DNA of 64,000 nt from Prostheceraeus crozeri. Lineage: Eukaryota; Platyhelminthes; Polycladida; Euryleptidae. The stretch covers positions 62,001 to 126,000 of the forward strand of contig CAJQUW010001430.1 of assembly GCA_907163375.1 (NCBI GenBank). The letters run 5' to 3'. Positions within the stretch are counted from its first letter, which is position 1. Each line of letters starts with the position of its first letter. Below the pieces are notes generated by a model. It made no database searches, was not told the origin of the DNA, and saw nothing but the letters and a program-made list of their open reading frames with translations. Shown here piece by piece: positions 43,005 to 53,119 of this stretch. The position numbers and the translations under genes were made by a program.

Positions 43005-44182
43005 TTAAAGGCCGTTGGTTCGTTCACGTTGCATCTGAAAAATAGAAAGAAAATAGATAAATTTATATTCAAGTGATGGAGATGATATTAACTTACCATA
43101 AATTAACTTAATCGCTTCGTTGAACCTTCGATGGCGGTGGATGGGGAAGGTATTTGGCCGGCAGTTTCCGCTTGCGGTGGCGCAATTCCCTAATGTTAAC
43201 ATCATGCTTGATAGAGATGTGTAGGCAGCGCAACTCTGCCATCGCTCCATCGTAGCACTCGAATGTGGTGTCCAGGTCCTCACTTTCAATTATTATATTG
43301 TCCACAATTCTGCTGTTGACGACGGAAAGGTGGAGCGTTGTTCGTCTCTCTTTCTTTTGACTTTTAGTGAGGCTTATTTTGAGTTGCTCAAGTTTTAACT
43401 TGAACGTCTCTTCCTGAGCTTTTAGTGTCTTTATGTAGGTGGCCTGCTCAGTGACACGTTTTTTCGCTGCTAAGCGCTCTTTCGCGGAAAGGTTCCAAAT
43501 TTAGAATTTGCGTCTTCAGGGCCCGAATCTGAGCTACCTGACCCTTGAGATGAAAATTTTCGTCCCTAACAGCCGAACATTCGTTCTGACAACGAGCCAG
43601 TTCGTCCTTCAATTTGGTAAGTGCGTACTCCTGGCTCACTTTTGCGACCTGGGCATCTTTGTTCCAGGTCGCTGTGTGCTGCTTGATCCCCTTCTTTACT
43701 GGGGAAGACTGCTGCGTGATCGCTTTCATTATAGGGGAAGACTGGTTTGATGGTTTTCCTATGTCTTCCACTATCCTATCATTGACGACCTCCTCAGAAT
43801 CGGAGTCGTCTGAGATTTCCGATCCACTTAGTTGTTCTGTAGTGGTCGGTGCAGCAGGAGATAAAATATTTGCGATCGCATCTTGTAGCGCTGCGTCTAG
43901 ATCGACTGTTGTTTCGAAGTAGGGTGCGATCACTTTGCCGATGTGCGATGTTGTATAATTACTAGCCTTCTTGATCGGACATAAGGCGTGAGCGGCGTAA
44001 AATGCCTAATAGTCGTTGCCTTTTAAAAATTTTAGGCGATGTGTGCAGCCGGAAACAACACCTCTTTCTTCATGAATATGAGGCGTGTTTTTGTATTTAT
44101 TTATGTGGCGTTTAAATTCGCCGCCTCTCTTAATTTCTGCGTAAGAACATTTTTTGAATAAAAACCTGGAATTTCCTCCCAT
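43005..44182 (-). pseudogene. Coiled-coil gene of unknown function
   Basis: A minus-strand ATG at 44,182 opens 58 residues (MGGNSRFLFKKCSYAEIKRG, with Cys and His spaced like a degenerate zinc finger), 42 bp after a TATAAAT word. Further frames down to 43,448 have YTTSHIGKVIAPYFETTVDL, an acidic Ser-rich stretch (GSEISDDSDSEEVV) and a long heptad-like region (ALTKLKDELARCQNECSAV). A last part (43,108-43,305) is rich in Lys/Arg, and a 62-nt intron (43,096-43,035) with GTAAGT..TTTTCAG precedes the end. Possibly a nuclear structural or regulatory protein. State uncertain, probably broken. Confidence 0.4.
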
Positions 44183-44223
44183 TTTTTGTAAAGGAAGGAT
44201 GAAATAGAATTACTACTTATATC

Positions 44224-44230
44224 ATTTATA
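44224..44230 (-). promoter_or_regulatory. TATA-like word
   Basis: TATAAAT on the minus strand, 42 bp before the ATG at 44,182. Confidence 0.4.
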
Positions 44231-44489
44231 TTTTTAACGAATGAATACATTGACAATCATTTTAAAAATCCAACTAATATGTCATTCAATACTTGAGGAT
44301 AGACAAGCTAGGCTGATGAATCCGTTACAGGCACTACTCAGAGGGGATCTTATCCCGACTCCAAGGCCTCGGCCCTCAAATCCAACCTCCCGCGGACAGA
44401 GCGTGCGTCGTACACTGTGTTGGTATTCAGACCCCGATTTTGACATGAAAACCGGTGGAGTTATTTACATCAGGAAGCAAGTCTCGAGC

Positions 44490-44984
44490 CGAATCTCGCC
44501 TCTGACAACTTTATAAAGGTCTTTATTGAAATCAGAAGGCTTGAAAACCCCGAAAAATTGCCAAAAATAGCGAATTTTAATGTTGCATCATTTAGTACTA
44601 CTTATGAAATAGTCTGTAAATATAGGTCTGATCAATAGCTATCGAACCTTTTTTGAATCAACTCAATCGGTGTACTAGAACCGAAGATACACCGTTTATA
44701 AGTATTGGACCTACTTGATCAAAGTTATCACGAGCCATATACTGGCTAACCTTTAAGTCTGACGCCTTAGCTGATATCAGCAATGAAATTTTCTAAGTCG
44801 GAAACCTGATTTTGAAGTTTCCGATGCTATCATCGGAGCTCCGGAGAGACAACCTACCTCTGTCAATCTCTCGTCTTAATGAGATTTTTCATTCGGTTGC
44901 CAGCTTATATGGTTTGTGGCGATCAGCTGATGAAGTAATCTCAATCATCCAAAACTTTAAACGCTTCTATCTCCGATTCTAGAG
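44490..44984 (+). other. Right-subterminal block, non-coding
   Basis: Homologous to 15,524-16,125 and, inverted, 376-940 of element A. Divergence is clearly larger than between the two arms of A. A 91-residue frame at 44,241-44,516 just outside it is not supported by anything else. Confidence 0.7.
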
Positions 44985-45305
44985 GTCCGATTAAGCTGGA
45001 AATCACCCTACCGATGCAGAGTTCGACGCTGATTCCAAATCTGGTCTCAGATCTGCCATTGGAGCTGCCGTTTAGCCGCTAGAGCCCAAAACATCCCAAA
45101 TTCGCCGTTAACTCTGTCGTTTTTTCGCCAATTTTCAATATTTCCCAAATCTTAAATGGCGTCTCACATCTAAACGAAGGCAGATATGGACAAGCCGTTT
45201 CTTCCACTGAATTTGTCTCACTCTTATAGCTTTCAAACGACCTATTGCACGATTTTCTACGATCACTAGAACCAGAGTTGGAAGCAACGCTGCCGAGGGG
45301 GGGGG
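44985..45305 (-). repeat. Right terminal inverted repeat of Polinton B, inner part
   Basis: Reverse complement of about 24,188-24,505, with about 12 differences in 305 bp by eye. It ends in a run of nine G, directly followed by the TAGGGTGGTCC terminus of the nested transposon. Confidence 0.9.
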
Positions 45306-48300
45306 TAGGGTGGTCCAAAATACAAAATTTCCGAAATCGCTTTCACTCCCATAACGCCCTTGTTCCAAATGCTAAATACAGTCTGTGATTGAATTTTGAG
45401 GACTATTGCATCAAATTAAGAGGTCGCGCTCAAGTAATAGATATGATTACTATAATAGTTTACACATTGATTTTTTTCTGATTTTCAAATTCACACTTTT
45501 AAAATTGAACATCATACTAATAGCCTATAAGCTAACAAATCTGATATGTATTTATTTAGCTTTTGCTTGATTATGTAAAAGACAGAAAACAAATATATTT
45601 GAATTACGAAAAATGAGTATATTTCAGAAATATTCAAACTATGCTGTCAATACTACTTTAATATCTAAGAGCATAATACACACACAACTGTAATTCTTAC
45701 CAAGTAGGCTACATAAACAAGTTAACTTACTAAACGTCCCATCACTTTTTCACAAAAGCAGATTTTTTGAATTCAGAAAACTGCTTTCGATGATGTTCAA
45801 CCGATTGCAGAAGATTTTGCCGCATCTCAGGATCTTTCGTCACCTTGTCACAGTAGTCCTCGATAAGTTTCACGGCACGCTCCGCGCCATCGTTAACAAC
45901 TTTCACGTGCATAACAACATTTCTTGCGAACGAAAAGTCTGCATTTTCGTTCCATGTGTCCACTGGTTCATAAAGCCAGTTTGTGTCAATATTGAGAGCT
46001 TGAAATATGAGCCATGATTTCTGTTCTATGAGGTTGACCAGGCTGACAGTCTCAATAATGAGTTCTAAAAATTTTGGTTTACCTTTCTTCATCACAGATT
46101 GCTTTTGACATGATAGAGGTTTCACTTCAAGTAACCTATTTGCCATTTCGGATTTTGTAGCAGCAGGAACATTAGTTCCAAATAAACTCAGCGTCAACAT
46201 TTCTGGAGTTAAATACCATAGATGATTCTTTAATTTGTCAAGAGCTGCTGTGGCAATCTGAGAATCAATCAGCTTGAATCGATGAAGATCTATATAAAGT
46301 CGAATATCATTCGCTGGAGCATGAGCAGCACACTCAGAGGAATCGAACCATGAAGCTGTATATAACAGACAGTTAAAAATTGCGAGTCTATTCAACTTTT
46401 CAATGAAATCCTCCGAGTAATCAAGTTGACAGGAAAATATCAGCATTTTCCCAAAGTACAGTACTCTTGACATCCACCTTGCGTGATGAATGGGACCAGG
46501 TTTCCTCAACACATCAGGGTTTAGCTCTCCCAGAAGTACCAACGCTACATTGATCATCTCCCTATAATCATCACGACAGAAGCGACCAGGAATATTTTGA
46601 AGACGCTCAATAATTAGATTCTTTCTGATGTTAAGCCATGTTGATTCTGGAAGCCTGACAAGTCTTCCCATCGACTGTCTAATGAGTCCCACTTGTTTTT
46701 GAACGTTTTGAACAATGGATTGTCTGGGGCAGTGGATTTTCCAAAAATAGAAGAGCAGACTACGGCTTCAATAACCTCCATAGTATGATGACAACATGCC
46801 AACCACAGACATTTCCTATTCAAAAGTCGTTCTAATATAACAGCAGCACCGTTGAAAACGCCAGTATTAGAAGAAGTCGTGTCAAAACAAAGTGCAAAGT
46901 GCGAATAATTGTCTTTTGGATAGACCAAACCGATCAGCAACACCTGAAGATGAATGTACATAATTTTATATGATTTATCTAATTTCATAAAATCGTATAC
47001 GCACCTGTCACAGACTTAGTGAGAATTCTTTTTGGAAGCGTGACGGATACATATTCTGTATCAGTTTCCTTGGACGAAGAACTTTTACGCGAATGTTTCA
47101 TGAATGGTTTGTACAACGTGGTAGGCTCATTACCGGCAATATCTTCCTGTTCGCTATTACTAGCGCTACTGTTTTCCATGGTTGTTTCGAGTAGTCGCTT
47201 TCTTTCCTCTTCTTTTTCTCTGCGAATCTCACATTTTTCGTTTCTTTCCTTTTTGCGTTTCTCTTTGAGGCCAAGTTCCACATCTATACCAGACATACGC
47301 TGCTCTCGAACATCTTCACGCTGGATTATCAAGAAGTTGATGTCCTCTTGAATTGTCATTATCTCCAAAGCATTCTGATGTGCTACGTCAAATAACTCCG
47401 GTGAACATAGACTCATGCATACGAGCAGAATCACTTTTCTTGTATTTATTCTTTTTCAAATCATTGTACTTCGTTACCAATCTCGTTAGCTTTGAAATTG
47501 CTTTTTCTGTCATCATTGTTGGTATTCGCGCTCTGTTCCAGAAACCCAAGACCTCTTCTAATGTTGCTTTGCAACTCTCGCGAGCAGTCTGATTCAACTC
47601 TACATGATGATACATGTATTTTAGCAGCACGTCATGTTTAGATGGCAAACCTTGAGTTTTGATGGTTATGGTAGATATTCCGATCAGCCAGCAATCGGAC
47701 CTGATCGTAGCTTTCGAGCCATATCTACAAAGAAAATATCGATATTGAATATAGGTACATGTACTGCGACAGGATATGCATGTGTACAGCAAGTGTTTCA
47801 TTATACATTATCAATTCATGAAAACTTCTATTTTAACCACTAAAAAATATAAAAATATTATTCTGGTAAACAGACATGCAGGGTAATACGAATAAAATCC
47901 CCAACAATAAGTACATGTAATTTTTTATTATTATTTATTTTGTAATGGATTTATTAATTGAACCAACCATCAATATTATATTGCCTAAGATCCCCGAATT
48001 TATTAATTATTTATTCTGTAACGAATCGCTTAAGAAACATTCGTTTGCCGGCAGGTGTGATATGTTGATGGCTGAGATCCATTACTTGTTAGTCTATACA
48101 TATGGATGAATAATATGTGGTTGAACAAATGCGTTACTTCATTATATCTTTGCTGAGAAAATATAGTTAGCTTATCATTAGGTAGATATCATCTCTTATT
48201 GTTGGATAAGAATTTTTCTATCACTATCGGCTCGAGTTTATACATGTACAATTAGATGATCTCAAATAAACTCACCTTGATTGCACGGATTGATGAACAG

Positions 48301-48768
48301 TTGATACGAGTGTGTACGAAACAGGGTGTAGATAGCAGTCGGAGAAAAACACAAGACGAGTTCAATGTACAGTATAAGCTTATTCAGGCCGACACCTCAG
48401 GGAACGAATGGCATTGAAAGCGCAAGATAACTGAACTCTATTATGTGAAAGGTGTATTTGACCGCTCGGTTGCAAGTTCTTTAATCAATAAATCATTTCC
48501 TTCCATTCTGTTCACTCATAGACGTGCGCTTCATACAGAAGTGACTCATAACACGCAAGAAGTTGTATTACGATTCATAAAATGACGCTCGAAGAAACGC
48601 GAAGTCTGACTACTCCTGAATTCGATACTTGGGCGCGACCGCTAAATACTCTCCGATGGAGCTGAAATTTGAACTGGAATTCCAAAACATGAATTGGAAC
48701 AAGAAAATAAAGGGAGCGAGGCGAATTTTGAATGTTTTATTTTTCCCGAATATTTGTGGACCACCCTA
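45306..48768 (-). mobile_element. hAT-like DNA transposon nested in the Polinton terminal repeat
   Basis: Begins TAGGGTGGTCCA and ends TGGACCACCCTA, a 12-bp perfect terminal inverted repeat with weaker pairing further in (CTTGTTCCAA words near both ends). It lies in the poly-G/poly-C tract of the Polinton terminal repeat: nine G precede it and eight G follow it, while the intact left repeat has seven C at this place. This fits an 8-bp duplication of G, the size used by hAT elements, and the YAG-type termini also fit. Length 3.46 kb. Between 47,802 and 48,690 I see no gene. Confidence 0.75.
45742..47801 (-). pseudogene. hAT-like DDE transposase, degenerate
   Basis: Parts read right to left: LKYMYHHVELNQTARESCKA with EVLGFWNRARIPT (47,388-47,801); a charged Lys/Glu-rich region with ELFDVAHQNAL (46,985-47,434); CFDTTSSNTGVFNGAAVILE and LWLACCHHTMEV (46,614-46,988); and a long C-terminal part (45,742-46,692). 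The DxxxSN-G stretch and the C-x2-H motif are shared by hAT and related RNase H-fold transposases. A likely 61-nt intron lies at 47,004-46,944. Frame breaks lie near 47,400, near 46,900 and near 46,690, so the enzyme is dead. I know this family only as uncharacterised invertebrate proteins. Confidence 0.6.
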
Positions 48769-49375
48769 GGGGGGGGACGTCCTCAAAATTTTTTCTCTCC
48801 GATGGCTTTCAAATTCACTCTACCGATGCGGAATTTGACGCTGAATCCGAATCTGCCCTCCGTTTTCTCGTCCGATGCTTCGTTTTGGCTCTACAGCCCA
48901 AAACATTCCAAATTCGCCGTTAACTCTGTCGTTTTTCCGAAAAATTATGAACATTTTTTCTCTCCGATGGCTTTCAAATTCACCATGCCCATGCGGAATT
49001 TCACGCTGAATCCAAATCTGACCTCCGTTTTTACATCCGAACCTTCGGTCGCACGCGAATTTTACAAATTCTAACTTTGCCGGTTTTCACCCATTTCCAA
49101 AATCTGAATCTCTAACACGACAACCTGGTCGGCCGCCCAAGTCAACCTGGACGCTCGGCCAAGACAGTCTCTCCCGAGGGGAGGCGCTGTGTTTATTGTG
49201 GAGGTTTACTTACTACTCTTAGTTTACGAGTATAGGCATATAGGCTATGTCATACGCCTATACATACCTACATGCAGCCAACCAAGGCCCTGGATGGTTA
49301 CCAAATGCAAAACTAGAAGATGTTATACGGTAATAATTTACAACAGGATCTCTAAATCATTCAATCTAGACTTAG
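48769..49375 (-). repeat. Right terminal inverted repeat of Polinton B, outer part
   Basis: Reverse complement of about 23,806-24,187: GACGTCCTCAAAATTTTTTC, the CGGTCGCACGCG stretch, CACGACAACCTGGTCGG, AAGTCAACCTGGACG, TTATTGTGGAGGTTTACT and, furthest out, CCAAATGCAAAACTAGAAG. It carries one extra sub-unit of about 170 bp compared with the left copy. Pairing fades near 49,370. Confidence 0.85.
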
Positions 49376-49544
49376 TCAATAGTTGGTAACCTGCGTTCTA
49401 CAGAGTTATAGCTTAAACCTAGCTACCTAAAAAGTAGGCCTTAGGCCTGTAGTCTAACTACCGATGCATCACTGTTTATTGCTCACAGGTTTGCACTAAA
49501 ATTACCAGCTTAATACCTAGGCCATCACAATCGGTCGGCAGTAG
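49376..49544. other. Short host-like spacer
   Basis: AT-rich with TAGGCCTTAGGCCTG and CCTAGGCC words like those at 22,866-23,805. No gene. It separates Polintons B and C. Confidence 0.45.
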
Positions 49545-49556
49545 TAATAAAACGGC

Positions 49557-49880
49557 GAACACCCGACCGGCGGCCCCCCTCTGGAACGTCAGAGTTGCAA
49601 GAGGTTGCGCTCTCCAAGGTGTCGTGGTGTGCCGGCCAGGCTGGAGTGGTGTGCCGGCCAGGCTGCGAGTCCGCTCCCATCGTGTTTCTCGTCAAACGTT
49701 GGGTGAACACCCGACCGGCGCCCCCCCTCTGGAACGTCAGAGTTGCCAGAGGTTGCGCTCTCCAAGGTGTCGTGGTGTGCCGGCCAGGCTGGCGTGGTGT
49801 GCCGGCCAGGCTGCGAGGCCGCTCCCATCGTGTTTCTCGTCAAACGTTGGGTGAACACCCGACCGGCGCCCCCCCCTCCC
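49557..49880 (+). repeat. 148-bp GC-rich tandem repeat, about 2.2 copies
   Basis: GAACACCCGACCGGCG recurs at 49,557, 49,705 and 49,853, exactly 148 bp apart. Each unit has a doubled GTGTGCCGGCCAGGCTG. It lies where the outer terminal repeat of Polinton C is expected, and GGCCAGGCTG recalls the GACCAGGTTG module of Polinton B. Frames on both strands are by-products of the GC-rich repeat. Confidence 0.85.
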
Positions 49881-49894
49881 CTCGATAAAACGAC

Positions 49895-50490
49895 AGAGTG
49901 TCGTGGTGGACTTGGGCGACCGCCAGGTTTTGACTTGGTGCTATAGCGTGTTAGGATTTTCGTGAAATCTGATAAATTTTGTGTTGAAAATGGGATGTTT
50001 CGAGTGGAAGCAGTACTCGGAGGACTTTGCAAATGTGATTTTTGGACTCAGCGTGAAATTCTGCATCTGTGGTTTGATTTCCAGCTCAATCGGCGAGAAA
50101 AAATGTTCAACTTCGGAAAAACGACAGAGTTAGAATGTGGGTTGGTTTTGGGCTGTAGAGTCAAAACGAAGCATCGGATGGGAAAACGGAGGCCAGATTC
50201 CGATTCAGCGTCAAATTCTGCATCTGTATGGTGAATTTGAAAGCAATCGGAGAGAAAAAAGTTTCGCTGACGTCCCCGCGGCACCGATCTTCCAATTTTG
50301 GTTCTAGTGATCGTAGAAAGCTCGTTTGAAAGCTAAGAGTGAGACAAATTCAGTGAAAGAAACGGCTTGTTCATATCTGTCTTCGTTTAGATGTGAGACG
50401 CCATTCAAGATTTGGGAGATTGGCGAAAAAACGACAGAGTTAGAATTTCACAAGAAACAGCTCCAGCGGGCGAACGAAGGCTCGGATTGG
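49895..50490 (+). repeat. Left terminal-repeat DNA of Polinton C
   Basis: GACTTGGGCGACCGCCAGG, then two diverged units of the 325-bp family with AAGCATCGGATGGGAAAACG and GACAAATTCAGTGAAAGAAAC, ending CTCCAGCGGGCGAACGAAGG as in Polinton B. The right partner is outside the window. Confidence 0.8.
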
Positions 50491-50570
50491 TAAATGGAGG
50501 CCAGATTTGGAATCAGCTTGGTGTTATTGTCTAATGAGGATCATCATCCAATGAGAATCAAGCAATTCTC

Positions 50571-50578
50571 TATAAATA
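50571..50578 (+). promoter_or_regulatory. TATA box, left promoter of Polinton C
   Basis: TATAAATA with CCAATGAGAATC upstream; conserved with 4,855 and 24,833. Confidence 0.6.
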
Positions 50579-50639
50579 GCGAGCCTTCCACAGTGGGAAT
50601 CATGCCATCGTTGAATCGCACGAGTGACGGACGCCCCCC

Positions 50640-50901
50640 AGTATTTCCCAATCTAATCATTGATGATATTTTGCTCCCGCCATGGGATAGTAGAGTGAAT
50701 CAACATTATCATGAAGTCACGAAACGTTTTAAGGATTTGTGTGTTCCTATTTTGTCTGTTCGTTGTAGTAGCTACGTTCATAACCAATGCTTCTTTCCTC
50801 CTTACCTCAACACTGCCAAAGTCCTGTATGGTTATCATTGCTTGCTGTATGCTAGTTACCAGCTGTATCTATTTTATCTGTTTCAAACCATTGATTTATA
50901 A
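50640..50901 (+). pseudogene. DEDD-type exonuclease, incomplete
   Basis: C-terminal half only, from FPNLIIDDILLPPWDSRVNQ to YQLYLFYLFQTIDL. Differs from the element A copies at about two residues. Gene 1 and the mini zinc finger are absent from this element, so the left block is broken. Confidence 0.7.
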
Positions 50902-51029
50902 TGCATGCTTGTTACAGTCATTCAATAAATGTTACTATGAGAAGAGTTGTTGTGTTCATGCAATGGATAGGTTAGATGAAGGGCGATCATGTCTTTCTCA
51001 AACGACTGCGGAACATTACATTTATATAG

Positions 51030-51391
51030 GCAAAGGAGATGTTCAAGATTATGTGATAAATTTTCATAAAGATGAGACCGACATCGAAGCAGTGGTCGAT
51101 GATGCTAGCACTCTATTTCTAGAGTTAATGAATACATTCTCTGATAGCATTGTCATGGCGCGATTAGTTGCGAAAGTTAAGTTTAGTCATTTTGGAAAGG
51201 AAGAGGTGGAGAGTCGCTCTTTCCATTTTGCTTCTTATTCAATGGAAGTGGTAGATCACCCCGAAGAATTTTTTAAAAGACATATGATAAAAATTGCTGA
51301 ACGTCTTAACGCATTTAACCATCATGGCAGCAGTCCAGTGATTGAAGCGATTTTAGATATTCACATTCAACTTTCTATAAAGAAAAATTGA
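51030..51391 (+). CDS. Conserved Polinton ORF, unknown (gene 3)
   Basis: Contains QDYVINFHKDET, MARLVAKVKFSHFGKEEVES, FHFASYSMEVVDHPEEFF and a longer tail than in Polinton B: RLNAFNHHGSSPVIEAILDI followed by HIQLSIKKN. The frame is open well upstream, and a TTATATAG|GC acceptor-like word precedes it, as in B. Conservation of most residues between the two elements supports coding. Function unknown. Confidence 0.5.
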
Positions 51392-51393
51392 AA

Positions 51394-51750
51394 ATGCAGT
51401 GGTACTTGATTGTAGCACAACTGGTTTTCGAGCTATGTCTGATCACTCTCGAAGTATATTCCTTCTGTACATGCGTCTATTATTTAGAAAAGGCTAGCAA
51501 ATTCATATCTTAAAAAGGACTTGCTATAGACATCAGTAACGGTGAAACTATGTGTTGCGATGTATGCAAGCGAAAGGATGGAAATGAAAAGCGCATCTTC
51601 AGGAGATGTAAGCATGCTTTTTGTCAACGCTGTTTCATACGTAATTGCATTCAACTTTGCAAATGTAACCACTGTGATATTGCTCATTTCGAGTGTCACT
51701 TATGCCGCAATAGTTCGCACCTATGCAAATGTGGTAAAGACAGGTTTTAG
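51394..51750 (+). pseudogene. Membrane RING-type protein, broken
   Basis: Hydrophobic start MQWYLIVAQLVFELCLITLE and zinc part CCDVCKRKDGNEKR, CKHAFCQRCFIRNC, CKCNHC, ECHLC. All metal ligands of the Polinton B protein are kept, and an extra SSHLCKCGK tail is present. About one break. Confidence 0.55.
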
Positions 51751-51769
51751 CAAAGACTAACACGAAAAA

Positions 51770-52135
51770 ATGGCGAAACGTAAAATGACGAAGCGTAAAA
51801 GTCAAAAGTCTTCAAAGTTTTCTTCAGCCATTCAAGCTCTCCGACGAATGAAAGCAAATCAGCGATACAATGCTATACGACATGCTAACGATAAATTCAT
51901 TCGTGAAATTATTTCTCATGTGAGAAAGTTGAGGACGAAGAAATTAGCACCAAAACAACGAAAGTTACTTATTCGATATGCTACAAAATTGCGTTTCATC
52001 TCCAATCCTAAAGTCACCCTTCAAAGAATGAGGGAAACTCTAACACAAAAGGGCGGTTTCCTTCCAGCGTTACTACCGATGCTAGCTCCTATCGTGGGCA
52101 ACGTATTGGGTAATATATTTGGCTCTAGACGTTAA
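51770..52135 (+). CDS. Basic core-like protein with amphipathic tail
   Basis: 121 residues, MAKRKMTKRKSQKSSKFSSA to GGFLPALLPMLAPIVGNVLG, apparently whole. About 80% like the protein at 27,269. Start chosen at 51,770 because it is the first ATG and aligns with an internal ATG in Polinton B. Its stop overlaps the ATPase region. Confidence 0.55.
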   Translation: MAKRKMTKRKSQKSSKFSSAIQALRRMKANQRYNAIRHANDKFIREIISHVRKLRTKKLAPKQRKLLIRYATKLRFISNPKVTLQRMRETLTQKGGFLPALLPMLAPIVGNVLGNIFGSRR

Positions 52136-52784
52136 TTATGCAAATGTTGAATCTCAAAGTATTATAATGAATTTCAGACTTCAATGTGATAAAGTTCTGA
52201 CTGTATCAGGTCCATCTCATGCAGGTAAAACTGTTTTCACGCTGAATTTATTGGACAAAAGAAGGGAGTTGTTTAAGGAACCTATCAATCGAGTGATTTG
52301 GTGTTATGGTATTTATCAACCGTCGCTGTTTCAGGAATTGCAAAGTCGTAACTTTATTCGACATGAAGGAATTATTCCCGTGGATAAACTTCAGTCTAAT
52401 GATGTTGTTGTATTGGATGATCTATTAAAAGAAAGTAAGAATTCCAAAGATGTTACAGATATGTTCACTCGCGCAGCACATCATAAAAGGTGCTTTATCA
52501 TCTATATCACACAAAATTTGTTTCCTGATGGAAAAGAAGCTCGTACACGAAACCTGAATACACACTATTATGCTATTTTCAAAAATCCGCGAGATAAAAG
52601 TCAATTTGAAATTTTAGCGCGACAAGTTGCACACAGAGGATCAAAAGCCTTAATTGAAATTTTTTAAGCAGCTACTGAAAAACCACACGGTTACTTATTC
52701 ATTGACTTTACGCAAGAGTGTCCGGAAGAATTTAGATTTCGAAGTGATATTTTGAAAACTCCCATGATTATCTACAAACTATGA
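52119..52784 (+). pseudogene. Genome-packaging ATPase, broken
   Basis: Walker A GPSHAGKTVF, RVIWCYGIYQPSLFQELQ, Walker B VVVLDDLL, FIIYITQNLFPDGKEARTRN and NTHYYAIFKNPRDKSQFE. The first 182 residues are open; about one break follows near the C-terminus. Start is uncertain; MNFRLQCDKVLTVS at 52,167 is the likely ATG. Confidence 0.8.
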
Positions 52785-52897
52785 GTTCTTATTCTCGCAC
52801 GATTGTTATTCCTCAGGATAAATATGTACAATTGACTGCCATGCAGCAAGTAAAGCAACCTCTTGCAAATCAAATGTATAGGAAAGAAATAGATTAA
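52781..52897 (+). pseudogene. Gene 7 remnant
   Basis: 38 residues, MSSYSRTIVIPQDKYVQLTA onward, matching only the start of the gene at 28,279. It overlaps the ATPase stop in the same CTATGAG arrangement. The small basic and Cys-rich ORFs of Polinton B are missing here. Confidence 0.55.
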
Positions 52898-53119
52898 AGA
52901 GTTAGGAAAAAGAGGAGGAAAAAGAGTCAGTCGTCATCGGCTGAGCGTTTGAAGTCAATCTATTATGATGTATAAAACATCCAGCAGGATTTGCATTGAT
53001 CAAGAAATTGTCAAAAGCGAGTTGTCTTCCACAATCACAAGTGAAACGATGGTTAAAGGTTCAGGCTACCTATACACTCCACAAACAAGCGAAAAAGAAG
53101 TACCGTACCCGTCATTATG

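Larger units (their letters stand above)
23806..49375 (+). mobile_element. Polinton/Maverick B, full gene set, broken, with nested hAT
   Basis: Bounded by long terminal inverted repeats (23,806-24,505 and 44,985-49,375, the latter split by a hAT-like insertion). Inside lie integrase, protein-primed PolB, packaging ATPase, adenain-like protease, major capsid and penton-like genes, the Polinton hallmark set. Without the nested transposon it is about 22.1 kb, on the large side for the family. By eye the inner 305 bp of the two terminal repeats differ at about 4% of positions, suggesting a moderately old insertion. It is a fossil with well over ten breaks across its genes; exonuclease, RING protein and protease look whole. 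Confidence 0.9.

Noticed and set aside
44241-44516. 91-residue frame near the right end of Polinton B
   Set aside because: No domain, no promoter, and not conserved in element A.
47019-47351. 110-residue Ser-rich plus-strand frame in the hAT-like element
   Set aside because: Antisense of the Lys/Glu-rich transposase segment.
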